A stretch of 64,000 nt of DNA from Bacillota bacterium (GTDB lineage Bacteria; Bacillota; Ch66; Ch109), in NCBI GenBank assembly GCA_013178275.1, contig JABLWZ010000006.1:124001-188000 (forward strand), written 5' to 3'. Each line of letters starts with the position of its first letter. The first letter of the stretch is position 1. A program made the translations under genes and the position numbers. Under the pieces are notes generated by a model, which was not told the DNA's origin, made no database searches, and worked only from the letters and a program-made list of their open reading frames with translations. Below are positions 8,291 to 19,147 of this stretch, in pieces.

Positions 8291-8764
8291 TCATCCCTCA
8301 CAGCCGTCGTTGGCGCATCCGCCTTCCTGCCAGCACTCCTTGTGGTGCACCGTCTTGCAAGCCGGGCAGGCGGTCGCCTTGGTTCCCTCTTTAAGCGCGG
8401 TGTTGCAGGCGGGGCATTTCTTGTCGCTGTTGGATGCGTTCACCGTCACCGGCAGCCCGGGGGAAAGAACCTTGCCGCCAGCTTCGGTTTCGTCTTCGAT
8501 GGCGGCTTCTTCCCAGGCGTCAGCGACCTTTTCCCACTCCTCGTCGTCCTCGATCTCGTAGTAGACCTCTGACCCGTCCTGATCCTTGCCTATTTTCAGG
8601 ATGATTACTTCACCCTCGTCCTCCTCGTCCTCTTCTGAAGGCAGCAGTATGGCGTAGCGGTTTCCTTCTACCTCCATGGTGTCCACCAGGTAGAATTCGT
8701 GTTCCCCTCCGTCCTCGTCCACGAGAATGACCAGTTCTTCGTCGCCCATCAGTCGGTCTGTCAT
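8291..8764 (-). CDS. DUF1292 protein with C-terminal RING-like zinc finger
   Basis: 157 residues. Residues about 1-75 match the DUF1292 (YrzB) pattern: ILVDEDGGEHEFYLVDTMEVEGNRYAIL, an acidic loop, then EVIILKIGKDQDG. Unlike the 90-100-residue YrzB proteins, it continues with an acidic linker and a Cys/His-rich domain at about 118-155: CPAC, CPAC, HHKEC and two further Cys, in the order expected for a prokaryotic RING-type double zinc site. It occupies the conserved yrzB position next to ruvX and ireB. The function of DUF1292 is unknown, and the finger may mediate protein contact (inference). Confidence 0.82.
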   Translation of the reverse strand: MTDRLMGDEELVILVDEDGGEHEFYLVDTMEVEGNRYAILLPSEEDEEDEGEVIILKIGKDQDGSEVYYEIEDDEEWEKVADAWEEAAIEDETEAGGKVLSPGLPVTVNASNSDKKCPACNTALKEGTKATACPACKTVHHKECWQEGGCANDGCEG

Positions 8765-9123
8765 CTTCTCACCTCAAATCCTATAAGCTGCATGCTTCTC
8801 AGCACCGGTGTTTCTTAGGTCGGCCGTGGCTCCCTTAAAAGACTCGTCCCAGCTACGGCACCTTTGCCGCCGGACTCACAGGACTATTTTAGCGTTTTTT
8901 ACATTCCCCTGTCCACTATCATTATGCCATTTTTTTGGCAGTAGAATACCCTAGCCCTTCATCATTCGCCTTAAATGGGGGCATTCTTTACCGCCGGCCA
9001 GCCCCATATCCCGAGTTTTATCAAATATTCTTTCGACAGCCAAAAGCAAAAGTGGGGCTTCCCTTCACACTCGGGTCCCACTTTCCTTTTACTTATTCAA
9101 GTACGCGGCTCGGCCGGCATATG
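8765..9123. other. Intergenic stretch without a gene
   Basis: 359 bases between ruvX and the DUF1292 gene. Apart from the hairpin at 9041-9090, I see only AT-rich sequence and short non-coding frames with no Shine-Dalgarno. Confidence 0.5.
9041..9090 (-). terminator. Terminator after ruvX
   Basis: AAAGTGGG and CCCACTTT form a stem that in the minus direction is followed by TTTTGCTTTT. The mirrored strand also has a T-rich tail, so it could work both ways. Confidence 0.65.
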
Positions 9124-9567
9124 TCAGCCATCATGGCCATTGGGACCGCCCAAACCCGAAAGCCAGTTCAGGTAGCCCTGGAGTATCAGCACGGCGGCTA
9201 CCCTGTCCACCTTCTGCCGCCGTTTCTTTCTCGAAACGTCGGCCTCGATCATCATCTTCTGGGCGGAAACCGTGGTCAGCCGCTCGTCCCAGGTGGCCAC
9301 CGGTACCCCGGCCCGTCCTTCCAGCCTCCTGGCGAACTCCTCCACCATCTCCGCCGATGGCCCGCGGGAGCCGTCCATGTTCAGCGGGAGACCTGCCACC
9401 ACCCGCTCCACCTCGTGCTTCTCGATAAGCCGGGTTATTGCCTCCAGGTCGGTCTCCATCCGGCCGCTGCGGCGGTATGTCTCCATCCCCTGCGCGGTCC
9501 AGCCCATGGGGTCGCTGAGCGCCAGGCCGATAGTCCGGGTGCCCACATCCATTCCCAGGATTCTCAT
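9124..9567 (-). CDS. ruvX: Holliday junction resolvase-like RuvX (YqgF)
   Basis: 147 residues, normal size. It starts MRILGMDVGTRTIGLALSDP, with the catalytic Asp of the RNase H fold in MDVG, then VVAGLPLNMDGS with the conserved Pro-Asn, and WDERLTTVSA with the second acidic motif. The last catalytic Asp is in KVDRVAAVLILQ. The family is implicated in rRNA 5'-end processing and/or junction resolution. Placement downstream of alaS and ireB is the canonical Firmicutes order. Confidence 0.95.
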   Translation of the reverse strand: MRILGMDVGTRTIGLALSDPMGWTAQGMETYRRSGRMETDLEAITRLIEKHEVERVVAGLPLNMDGSRGPSAEMVEEFARRLEGRAGVPVATWDERLTTVSAQKMMIEADVSRKKRRQKVDRVAAVLILQGYLNWLSGLGGPNGHDG

Positions 9568-9687
9568 CTTTCACCCCGGTATCAGTAATCCCTATTCAGA
9601 CCTTCTTCCAAGAATTATAACCCACCAGCCCCGGTCGGCGATACCAGGATTCACCTTCGGGACATACCTCATACCTGCGCAGCTTGC

Positions 9688-9728
9688 TCAAAAAAATCAA
9701 CCTCATACCGCCTGGGATACGAGGTCAT
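9688..9728 (-). terminator. Terminator after ireB
   Basis: On the minus strand CCTCGTATCC pairs with GGTATGAGG (one bulge), followed by TTGATTTTTTTG. It separates ireB from ruvX. Confidence 0.65.
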
Positions 9729-9756
9729 AGAGTATACCTATAGCAATCCAGGATTA

Positions 9757-10026
9757 TCAGCGTTTTTCCAGGTAATAACGCAGCAGTTCCTCCAGCAGCT
9801 CGTCACGGTCGACCTTGCAGATCAGTGTGCGGGCGTTGGCATGGCTGGTTATGTAAGCCGGATCTCCCGACAGCAGGTAGCCCACCATCTGGTTGATCGG
9901 GTTGTACCCTTTCTCCAGCAGCGCCGAGTATACTCGCTGGAGTATCTCCTTCGCCCCTTCCATGTCATCGGTTTTTATTTTGAAGGTCATCGTATCCTGC
10001 ATGTTGGTTTGGGACATTTCAGACAC
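9757..10026 (-). CDS. ireB: IreB family regulatory phosphoprotein (DUF965, YrzL)
   Basis: 89 residues. The segment [24 protein letters not shown] and the later [22 protein letters not shown] are diagnostic for IreB. In enterococci IreB is phosphorylated on N-terminal threonines by the Ser/Thr kinase IreK and affects cephalosporin tolerance; Thr residues are present here near positions 7 and 12. It lies between alaS and ruvX as usual. The true start could be the first or the second Met (residue 4); both have weak upstream signals. Confidence 0.93.
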   Translation of the reverse strand: MSEMSQTNMQDTMTFKIKTDDMEGAKEILQRVYSALLEKGYNPINQMVGYLLSGDPAYITSHANARTLICKVDRDELLEELLRYYLEKR

Positions 10027-10133
10027 CCCCCGAGGTTTTTTCTGTCCGTTAGACTATATTAGTATTTCGCTGCCCGGCTGCAATTCCCTTCTGAAAAGAA
10101 TTTACATTTTTGTCTAATTATGCGGGAGCCGCT

Positions 10134-12821
<2,688 letters not shown>

Positions 12822-12900
12822 TTAGCGATTTTTCGAGTTAATCGCTGATTTTCCAAAAATTACCCCAGTAAATGCATTATAACCAAGGGAAATTCCTTTG

Positions 12901-13941
12901 TCAACGCGGATACACGCCCAACCAGCGGTTGTAGACATAACCCACCGCTACCCGGAGCGAAGCCGCCAGAGGAACCCCCACCACCATCCCCAGCGGTCCC
13001 CAGAGTTTACCCCCTGCCAGCAGCGCGAAAACCACCAGGAATGGGTTCAACCCCACCCGGTCGCTGAGGATGCGGGGAGCTACCAGTCCCCCCTCGATCT
13101 GATGGATGGCCAGGATCATCAGCGCCACGTACAGGGCCAAGCGGTTCGATTCCAGCAACGCCACCGCCACCGCGGGTATCCCCCCGACCAGGGGCCCCAG
13201 GTAGGGTATCAGGTCCGAGAGCCCGATGATGATCCCCAGGGTGAGCGCGTAAGGGAGGCCCATGATCCCCAGAGCTATCGTGGCCATGGTGCCCACTATC
13301 AGCGCTATTAAAAGGTTTCCCTTAACGAACCCGATTAAAACCCCGTCGATCTCCTGCAGCAGCCCGATCACCTCTCCCCTCCAGGCGCTGGGCAGCAGGG
13401 CGACGAACCGCCGCTTGATGGTCTCCGAGTCTTTCAGCAGGTAATAGGCGAGGATAGGCGCGAAGACCAGGGTGATTATCCAGGAGTAGCCGAGCAGCAG
13501 CCCTTCCACCACCCCCTTGAGGGTGTTCGCCAGCGAGGCCTCCAGACTCACCATCGCGTCGTTGATGGCCAGCCGGACGCTCAGGGGAAGGGCGACGTTT
13601 TCGTACTGCAGCTTCACGTCCGACAGCCACTGGCGGGTGCTGCTGATATAGTCGGGCAGCATCTCCCCCATCTGGTTGACCTCCCGGACCATGCTGGGCA
13701 GCAGCAGTCCTCCCACTATCACCAGCACCCCGCCTAACAGAAAAAACACGGTCAGGATCGACCCGCTCCTGGTCCAACCTCTCCGCTCCAGCCAGTCGAC
13801 CGGCCGCGCCAGCAGGTAGGCCAGCACCCCACCCCAGATAAATGGCGGCCAGACCGCCCTGACCTGGTAAAGTATGTAAGCGCCGACGGTCAGCAGGACG
13901 AACACGACGGCTATCCTGAAGGCTATCTCCCTCCGGGTGAT
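12901..13941 (-). CDS. AI-2E family transporter (YrrI/PerM-like permease), probable ATC start
   Basis: A polytopic membrane protein with the UPF0118/AI-2E pattern: paired N-terminal helices, a soluble middle region, then 5-6 helices with GDLIPYLGPLVGGIPA-like sequence (here SDLIPYLGPLVGGIPA). From the first GTG (13905) it has 334 residues, but the reading frame continues upstream with TRREIAFRIAVV, which fits the family's N-terminus. The first possible initiation site with a ribosome-binding run is ATC at 13941, 7 nt after GGGGGGG, giving 346 residues. An ATG-ATG just upstream is in another frame; a one-base error in the G run would also explain this. Its place beside alaS matches yrrI of Bacillus. 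Confidence 0.85.
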   Translation of the reverse strand: MTRREIAFRIAVVFVLLTVGAYILYQVRAVWPPFIWGGVLAYLLARPVDWLERRGWTRSGSILTVFFLLGGVLVIVGGLLLPSMVREVNQMGEMLPDYISSTRQWLSDVKLQYENVALPLSVRLAINDAMVSLEASLANTLKGVVEGLLLGYSWIITLVFAPILAYYLLKDSETIKRRFVALLPSAWRGEVIGLLQEIDGVLIGFVKGNLLIALIVGTMATIALGIMGLPYALTLGIIIGLSDLIPYLGPLVGGIPAVAVALLESNRLALYVALMILAIHQIEGGLVAPRILSDRVGLNPFLVVFALLAGGKLWGPLGMVVGVPLAASLRVAVGYVYNRWLGVYPR

Positions 13942-14121
13942 AGACCAGCCCCCCCATCATATCAGTTGTGTACCGTTTATTCTCTGCAAACCGGGGCTGG
14001 AATATAAAAGTTCTTATCTATCGAAGAAAACTTGGCTGTCGCCGAGCCTCTGGCGCAAGCGATAGCCTTAGTTACACTTGCTTGCATCGGAAAAACCTTT
14101 AATATACTTTCCGATAGCGTT

Positions 14122-14150
14122 AGAAAAACGTGTCAATAGACACGCTTTTC
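14122..14150 (-). terminator. Terminator after the DUF169 gene
   Basis: On the minus strand CGTGTC-TATT-GACACG is followed directly by TTTTT. It lies about 50 bases after the stop codon. Confidence 0.75.
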
Positions 14151-14200
14151 GCTCAACGGAAAAAAGTTCAGCCAGTGTTGACAACCTGAGTCTATCAATC

Positions 14201-14920
14201 TCATATCCTCTCCGCTATTTTCCCCCAGGTCTCCTTGGTCAGGAAGCTCGCCTCCGCCTGTTCCTCCATCTCCAGAAATCGCCGGTATGGTACGCTGAAG
14301 GAGAGGAGGTCTTTTTCGATGAACTTCCTGGCCGAGGGGTCGGTCAGCCCGATCAGGGCCTTAGGCCTTTCGGACCGTCCCTGCTCCATAGCCTCCAGGA
14401 TGGTGCTGTGGCATCCCGCTCCAAAGTATATCGTGACGTTGTCCTTGGTCGGCTGGTCATAGTTGGCCAGGGTCACCAGCCCCGAGAGCTGGTCCGCGTT
14501 GACCAGGAACACGATCACCTCCGGGGTCTCATCTGGGGCCACCTCCGGGAGGGGTTTGAATACCAGGTACTCCCTGGCGGCCGGGATATCGGGCAGGCTC
14601 TGGATAAAGGCCTTGGCGTACTCGGGGGTCTGCTTGTAAAACTCCCCCTCGCGTCCCTCCACCCCGCCGGTGGAAAGAAAGTGCTCGATAAAACCGAGCC
14701 GGTACTTGCTGAATCCCAGTCCCGCGCTCCCTCCCATACAGGTGGTGGTCTCCCGGTCGAAGACCGCGGTCCTTCCCTGGGACGCGGCGTTCAGCATGGA
14801 GATGACGCATCCCCACCGGCCGGGTTTGAACTGCAGGGCCTTCTCTGGCTTCACATCGGACCAGAGGACCGCCACCGGGGACCTCTTCATCTTGATGGCT
14901 TCCGCTATCCTGCTCCGCAT
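14201..14920 (-). CDS. DUF169 domain-containing protein
   Basis: 239 residues. Typical DUF169 features: an opening [10 protein letters not shown] segment, [10 protein letters not shown] with a conserved Cys, [10 protein letters not shown], and near the C-terminus [10 protein letters not shown] and [11 protein letters not shown]. The repeated conserved Cys residues suggest metal or cofactor binding, but the function is unknown; such genes are common in anaerobes with C1 and acetyl-CoA metabolism. Start ATG after GGGAGGAGTGATCCA. It forms a single-gene unit with a clear terminator. Confidence 0.88.
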   Translation of the reverse strand: MRSRIAEAIKMKRSPVAVLWSDVKPEKALQFKPGRWGCVISMLNAASQGRTAVFDRETTTCMGGSAGLGFSKYRLGFIEHFLSTGGVEGREGEFYKQTPEYAKAFIQSLPDIPAAREYLVFKPLPEVAPDETPEVIVFLVNADQLSGLVTLANYDQPTKDNVTIYFGAGCHSTILEAMEQGRSERPKALIGLTDPSARKFIEKDLLSFSVPYRRFLEMEEQAEASFLTKETWGKIAERI

Positions 14921-15051
14921 TGGATCACTCCTCCCGCTTCATGATTTATAGAAATTAGTAAGCCATGACCAGGATAATCCCAGTAATTATTTTCCTTTTT
15001 CATATTCGACCCTTAAATGCTATAACCTTCAAGCTCATGGAACCCTCAAAA

Positions 15052-15085
15052 CGAAAAACACGTGCCCCTAGACACGTGCCGCATG
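15052..15085 (-). terminator. Terminator after the PRC-barrel cluster
   Basis: On the minus strand CACGTG and CACGTG flank a TCTAGGGG loop and are followed by TTTTTCG, about 20 bases past the 15103 stop codon. Confidence 0.7.
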
Positions 15086-15102
15086 ATTTTAAGATGATTA
15101 TC

Positions 15103-15294
15103 TTATCGATCCATAAAATCGTTGATCCCGTCAGAAACCTGACGCAGCATCCGCCGCGCCCGACCACCCATCCCCCTTGAGCGCCCCATTATCCTCCGTG
15201 CCGATCCGGGTTTCATCTGGGGAGACATGAACCATGCCATGGTAGCCCCCAGCAGACTGCCGGCCACGAGGCCGTTCCAGAAGCTCTTGCGCAA
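15103..15294 (-). CDS. Small YtxH-like protein
   Basis: 63 residues: one glycine-rich hydrophobic segment (NGLVAGSLLGATMAWFMSP, about residues 8-26) followed by a basic tail rich in Arg and Gly, as in short YtxH-domain proteins, which are linked to envelope stress. It starts at TTG with GGGGGTGAAATATC upstream; an ATC directly before the TTG is also possible. It is the last gene of a three-gene cluster with the zinc-ribbon and PRC-barrel genes. The assignment is by pattern only. Confidence 0.6.
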   Translation of the reverse strand: MRKSFWNGLVAGSLLGATMAWFMSPQMKPGSARRIMGRSRGMGGRARRMLRQVSDGINDFMDR

Positions 15295-15300
15295 GATATT

Positions 15301-15480
15301 TCACCCCCTTGCCGCATTAAATTCAAGCGGAGTCATGTTGATAAGGGAACCGTCTTCCAATACCTCGAAGATCTCGACCAGGTCGTTGCTGGTGCTGAAC
15401 TCCACGAAACAGTTCCAGCAGTAAAACTGGTCTACCCCTACCTTGCCGGTCTGAATTCCATTGCACACCGGGCACTTCAA
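15301..15480 (-). CDS. Small zinc-ribbon protein, 59 residues
   Basis: Begins at a TTG whose last two bases form part of the TGA stop of the upstream PRC-barrel gene (TTGA overlap), pointing to translational coupling. The protein starts MKCPVCNG and has a second pair FYCWNC, a four-Cys zinc ribbon, then an acidic segment NDLVEIFEVLEDGSLINMT. A longer frame covering the same codons would overlap most of the PRC-barrel gene and lacks a ribosome site. The function is unknown; pairing with a PRC-barrel protein suggests a shared complex (inference). Confidence 0.7.
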   Translation of the reverse strand: MKCPVCNGIQTGKVGVDQFYCWNCFVEFSTSNDLVEIFEVLEDGSLINMTPLEFNAARG

Positions 15481-15956
15481 GCTGTGCCAACCCCTTCCCC
15501 GATTATTACCCGATCCTCCCCGTAGGTGGATACCAGCCCCAGGGGCAGATACCTCCTCCCCTTTATCAGGTCCTGTATTATTCCATCTGAATACTCCCAG
15601 CCGGCCAGTTCGCCGGTCTCGGCATCGAACTCGATATCTTCGAGGGTCCCCATCTCGACGCCGGCGGTGTCGATTATCCGCTTGCCCTGCTGCGGCTTCA
15701 CATTCAGCAGTCCTTCTGTGGCAGTCCCGCTCCACGCCGGCTCATCTTCTACGATGACCCCATCGGGACCGATCTGGGACACCCGGGACAGCTCCAGCTC
15801 CCGGCAACCCTCCAGCCACCGCCCCGACCTGACCTGCAGCGAACTCAATCTCGAATGTTCCAGGTCCAGCAGCAGGTCCTCGATCACCCCCAACTGGCGG
15901 CCGGACCTCATCTCCACCACCGGCAGCCCTATCAGCTCACGTCCCAGGGTCATCAT
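15477..15956 (-). CDS. PRC-barrel domain protein (two barrels)
   Basis: 159 residues, two tandem PRC-barrel halves. The first reads ELIGLPVVEMRSGRQLGVIEDLLLD; the second is GKRIIDTAGVEMGTLEDIEFDAETGELAGWEYSDG. Such tandem proteins in Firmicutes (YlmC/YrrD-like) are often sporulation- or membrane-associated, but the role is unsettled. The downstream zinc-ribbon gene overlaps its stop codon. In Bacillus a yrrD-type PRC protein also lies near the alaS/iscS region. Confidence 0.85.
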   Translation of the reverse strand: MMTLGRELIGLPVVEMRSGRQLGVIEDLLLDLEHSRLSSLQVRSGRWLEGCRELELSRVSQIGPDGVIVEDEPAWSGTATEGLLNVKPQQGKRIIDTAGVEMGTLEDIEFDAETGELAGWEYSDGIIQDLIKGRRYLPLGLVSTYGEDRVIIGEGVGTA

Positions 15957-16017
15957 CGGCCTCCCCGGACAGATGTATTACACTAGTTAGTATTGCCTCG
16001 ATCAGTGTTTTCAATTC

Positions 16018-17205
16018 TCATCTTCCGGCGCACGTGGCCGGTCCCGAGCATTCCATCGTCCTTTCCCTGGTCTGTTTCACGATCTCGGGGAGGTGATCTA
16101 GTACGTATCCTATCTCATCCCAGGAGTTGTCCTTCCCTATGGTCATCCTGACGGTCGCCCGGGCCTCCTGGGGGGTCAGCCCGATCGCGGTGAGTACATG
16201 CGAGGGTTCGGCCTCCTCCGAGGCGCAAGCCGCACCCGCCGAGGCAAAGATCCCCACCTCGTCCATCCCCGTCAGGATGGAGGCGTCGTTCACCTCAGCG
16301 AAGCTGACGCTAAGGTGCCCAGGTACCCGGTGCTTCAGGCTGCCGTTTATCCGGGCCCCGTCGATGCGCTCCCGAATGCCGTTCCACAGGTGATCCCGCA
16401 TCTCATTCAGGCGCCGGCCGGTCTCATCCATCTCCGATACGGCCATCTCCACCGCCAGGCCGAATCCAACTATCCCCGCCACGTTTTCCGTCCCCGGCCG
16501 CAGTTTCGCTTCCTGGCTGCCGCCGTGCAGCAGCGGTTCGATCTCGATCCCGGCCCTGACGTATAGACACCCTACCCCTTTGGGTCCATAAAGCTTGTGG
16601 GCCGAGGCCGACAGCATGTCTATCCACATCCCGCGAACGTTTATCGGTATCTTGCCCAGGCTCTGCACCGCGTCGGTGTGAAACCTGGCCCCCCGCTCCC
16701 GCGCCAGGCTGCCGATCTTTTCTATCGGCTGGACCGTACCGATCTCGTTATTGGCGTGCATGACCGATATCAGGATGGTGTCCTTCCTGATCATCCTTGA
16801 AAGGGCATCCAGGTCTACCAGCCCTTCCTCGTCTACCCGCAGGTACTCCACCTGGAATCCCTCTTTTTCGAGCTGGTGCCCGGAGTCCATGACCGCGTGG
16901 TGCTCGATGGGTGACATGATGATATGACGTCCGCGACTGGCGTTAGCCCTGGCGAACCCCAGCAGCGCCAGGTTGTCCGCCTCGGTCCCACCGCTGGTAA
17001 AGTATATCTCCTCGGAAAATGCCCCGATGGCATCCGCCACCTGTCCCCGGGCCTTCTCCACTCCTTCCCGCGCGTACCGTCCGAACCGGTGCAGGCTGGA
17101 AGGGTTGCCGTATCTGGCCTGCAGGAAGTACTGCATCAGGTCGCTCACCTCGTCGCGGACCGGGGTGGTGGCGCTGTGGTCAAGATAAATAAAACGCTCC
17201 AGCAA
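16018..17205 (-). CDS. iscS: Cysteine desulfurase (NifS/IscS type)
   Basis: 395 residues, PLP-dependent release of sulfur from Cys for Fe-S clusters and tRNA thiolation. TTG start 7 nt after GGAGG. Motifs in order: YLDHSATTP, TSGGTEADN, the His-containing SPIEHHAV, HTDAVQS, the PLP lysine in SASAHKLYGPKG, and the catalytic Cys in SAGAACASEE with the short loop of NifS/group I type. It diverges from rarA across 143 bases, as in Bacillus where rarA and yrvO are neighbours; no mnmA or iscU is adjacent here. Confidence 0.93.
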   Translation of the reverse strand: MLERFIYLDHSATTPVRDEVSDLMQYFLQARYGNPSSLHRFGRYAREGVEKARGQVADAIGAFSEEIYFTSGGTEADNLALLGFARANASRGRHIIMSPIEHHAVMDSGHQLEKEGFQVEYLRVDEEGLVDLDALSRMIRKDTILISVMHANNEIGTVQPIEKIGSLARERGARFHTDAVQSLGKIPINVRGMWIDMLSASAHKLYGPKGVGCLYVRAGIEIEPLLHGGSQEAKLRPGTENVAGIVGFGLAVEMAVSEMDETGRRLNEMRDHLWNGIRERIDGARINGSLKHRVPGHLSVSFAEVNDASILTGMDEVGIFASAGAACASEEAEPSHVLTAIGLTPQEARATVRMTIGKDNSWDEIGYVLDHLPEIVKQTRERTMECSGPATCAGR

Positions 17206-17348
17206 TCTAATTCCTCCTTCCTAGGACTAATATTCGCCGCCCGAGTTAAGATTATCCCGACTCGATTCAAGCGAACATATGATTGCTAATTGCTTTCACA
17301 ACTAATATAATTAAACCGTAAAACTCAGAAAATTGTGGGGTACAATCC

Positions 17349-18662
17349 ATGGACCTTTTCGAACCGCTGCACCGGGAGAGCATGAGCAAAGAGTCCCCTC
17401 TGGCCGCTCGGATGCGGCCCCGCACCCTTGAAGAGTTCATCGGCCAGGAGGAGATTCTGGGACCGGGTCGGGTGCTGCGCCGCCTGATCGAGACCGACCA
17501 GATCACCTCGCTGATCTTTTACGGCCCGCCCGGCTGCGGCAAGACCAGTCTGGCCTCAGTGATCTCAAACCTCACCCGTTCCAGCTTCCGGCAGATGGGC
17601 TCGGTCTCCGCCAACGTCAAGGAGATCCGCGACGTCCTTCGGGAGGCGGAAGACCAGCGACGTTACCAGGGCCGCAAGACCATCCTCTTTATCGACGAGA
17701 TCCACCACCTGAACAAAAGCCAGCAGGACATCCTCCTGCCGGCGGTGGAGGACGGCACCATCATACTCATCGGCGCGACCACCGAAAACCCGTTCTTTGA
17801 GATAAACTCCGCCCTGCTGTCCCGCTCCCGCATATTCCCGTTCCGTCCCCTGAACACCGCGGAGGTGCTCGCGGCCATGAAACAGGCTCTGGCGGACCAG
17901 GAGCGCGGCTTGGGCCAGTACCAGGTCGATATCGCGGACGAGGCCCTGGAGTACCTGGCGGGCCTGGCAGAAGGCGACCTCCGCACCGCTTACACCGCCC
18001 TGGAGGCGGCGGTGCTGTCCACCCCCGTCCATGACGGGGTCCGCTCCATCACCCGTCCGATCATCGAAGAAGCTGCGCAGAAAAGGGTACCTTTATACGA
18101 TAGGGCCGGCGACCAGCACTACGACGTGATCTCGGCCTTCATCAAGAGCGTGCGCGGTTCCGACGTCGACGCCGCTCTCTACTGGTTGGCCCTGATGCTC
18201 TACTCGGGCGAGGACCCGCGCTTCATCGTCCGCCGCATGATAATTCTGGCCTCGGAAGACATAGGCCTGGCCGACCCCCAGGCTATGCTGATCGTCCAGG
18301 CCGCGGCCCAGGCGCTCGAATGGGTAGGCCTCCCCGAGGCCCGAATACCTATCGCCGAGGCGGTCATCTACCTGTGCCTGGCGCCCAAGAGCAACAGCTC
18401 CTACCTGGCGATCAACCAGGCCATGCAGGAAGTAGAAAAAGGAACCCTGGGACGGGTCCCCAAACCGTTGCGCGACGCGAGCTACCCGGGAGCCAGGCAG
18501 TTGGGGCACGGCAAGGGCTATCTCTACCCGCACGACTACCCCGGGCACTGGGTGAAACAGGACTACCTGCCCCCTCACCTGAAAGACGTGAGGTTCTTCA
18601 AACCGGGTACCCTGGGATGGGAATCCCGACTCAAGCCCCGCCGGACTAAAGATGACGATTGA
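17349..18662 (+). CDS. rarA: Replication-associated recombination protein A (RarA/MgsA)
   Basis: 437 residues, AAA+ clamp-loader-like ATPase acting at stalled forks. Visible: MRPRTLEEFIGQEEILG, Walker A YGPPGCGKTSLA, Walker B LFIDEIHHL with the family's IHHLNKSQQD, sensor motif GATTENPFFEIN, and the C-terminal tetramerisation region with YPHDYPGHWVKQDYLP. The ATG follows GGGG by 8-9 nt. The last 17 bases overlap the convergent trxA gene. Confidence 0.95.
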   Translation: MDLFEPLHRESMSKESPLAARMRPRTLEEFIGQEEILGPGRVLRRLIETDQITSLIFYGPPGCGKTSLASVISNLTRSSFRQMGSVSANVKEIRDVLREAEDQRRYQGRKTILFIDEIHHLNKSQQDILLPAVEDGTIILIGATTENPFFEINSALLSRSRIFPFRPLNTAEVLAAMKQALADQERGLGQYQVDIADEALEYLAGLAEGDLRTAYTALEAAVLSTPVHDGVRSITRPIIEEAAQKRVPLYDRAGDQHYDVISAFIKSVRGSDVDAALYWLALMLYSGEDPRFIVRRMIILASEDIGLADPQAMLIVQAAAQALEWVGLPEARIPIAEAVIYLCLAPKSNSSYLAINQAMQEVEKGTLGRVPKPLRDASYPGARQLGHGKGYLYPHDYPGHWVKQDYLPPHLKDVRFFKPGTLGWESRLKPRRTKDDD

Positions 18663-18969
18663 CGATCTGGTACAGTTCGTCCTTGTGCCGGTATCCGACC
18701 ACCCGCTCCACCACCTCGCCGCCCTTGAAGACCAGGACGGTGGGTATGGCCGTCACCCCGAAATCCAACGCCAGCTTGCGGTTCTCGTCCACGTTCAGCT
18801 TACCCACCAGCAGACGCCCCTGGTAATCCGCCGCCATCTCCTCTATCAACGGTGAAATCATGCGGCAGGGACCGCACCAGGCCGCCCAGAAATCGACTAC
18901 CGCCGTTTTCGGCGAGTGCAGAACCTCGGTCTGGAAGTTATCGCTGTGCAGGGTCTTCACCGCAGTCAT
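18646..18969 (-). CDS. trxA: Thioredoxin
   Basis: 107 residues with the standard WCGPC active site (WAAWCGPCRMI), the cis-Pro motif AIPTVLVF and a FKGGE turn. A general cytosolic disulfide reductant, distinct from the CQPC thioredoxin in the grd operon. Its 3' end overlaps rarA by 17 bases, tail to tail. It diverges from pgk. Confidence 0.95.
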   Translation of the reverse strand: MTAVKTLHSDNFQTEVLHSPKTAVVDFWAAWCGPCRMISPLIEEMAADYQGRLLVGKLNVDENRKLALDFGVTAIPTVLVFKGGEVVERVVGYRHKDELYQIVNRHL

Positions 18970-19147
18970 CCTTCACCCCTCCCGCTGAATTAATTTAAAT
19001 TTTTATAAGATAGTATTCGCTCCACAAAATCGGTTCTCCTGCCGCCCCACCCTATCAAATTGTGTCTTAATCGGGCATCCCATCTTCAAACCGACGGGAT
19101 TTTCTGCTAATATATTTAGTAGCGTGTTAAAAGGAGTTGTTTTACTG

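Noticed and set aside
15301-15735. 144-codon minus-strand frame ending with the zinc ribbon
   Set aside because: Its first 85 codons are the wrong frame of the PRC-barrel gene; only the last 59 codons, from the TTG at 15480, are supported.
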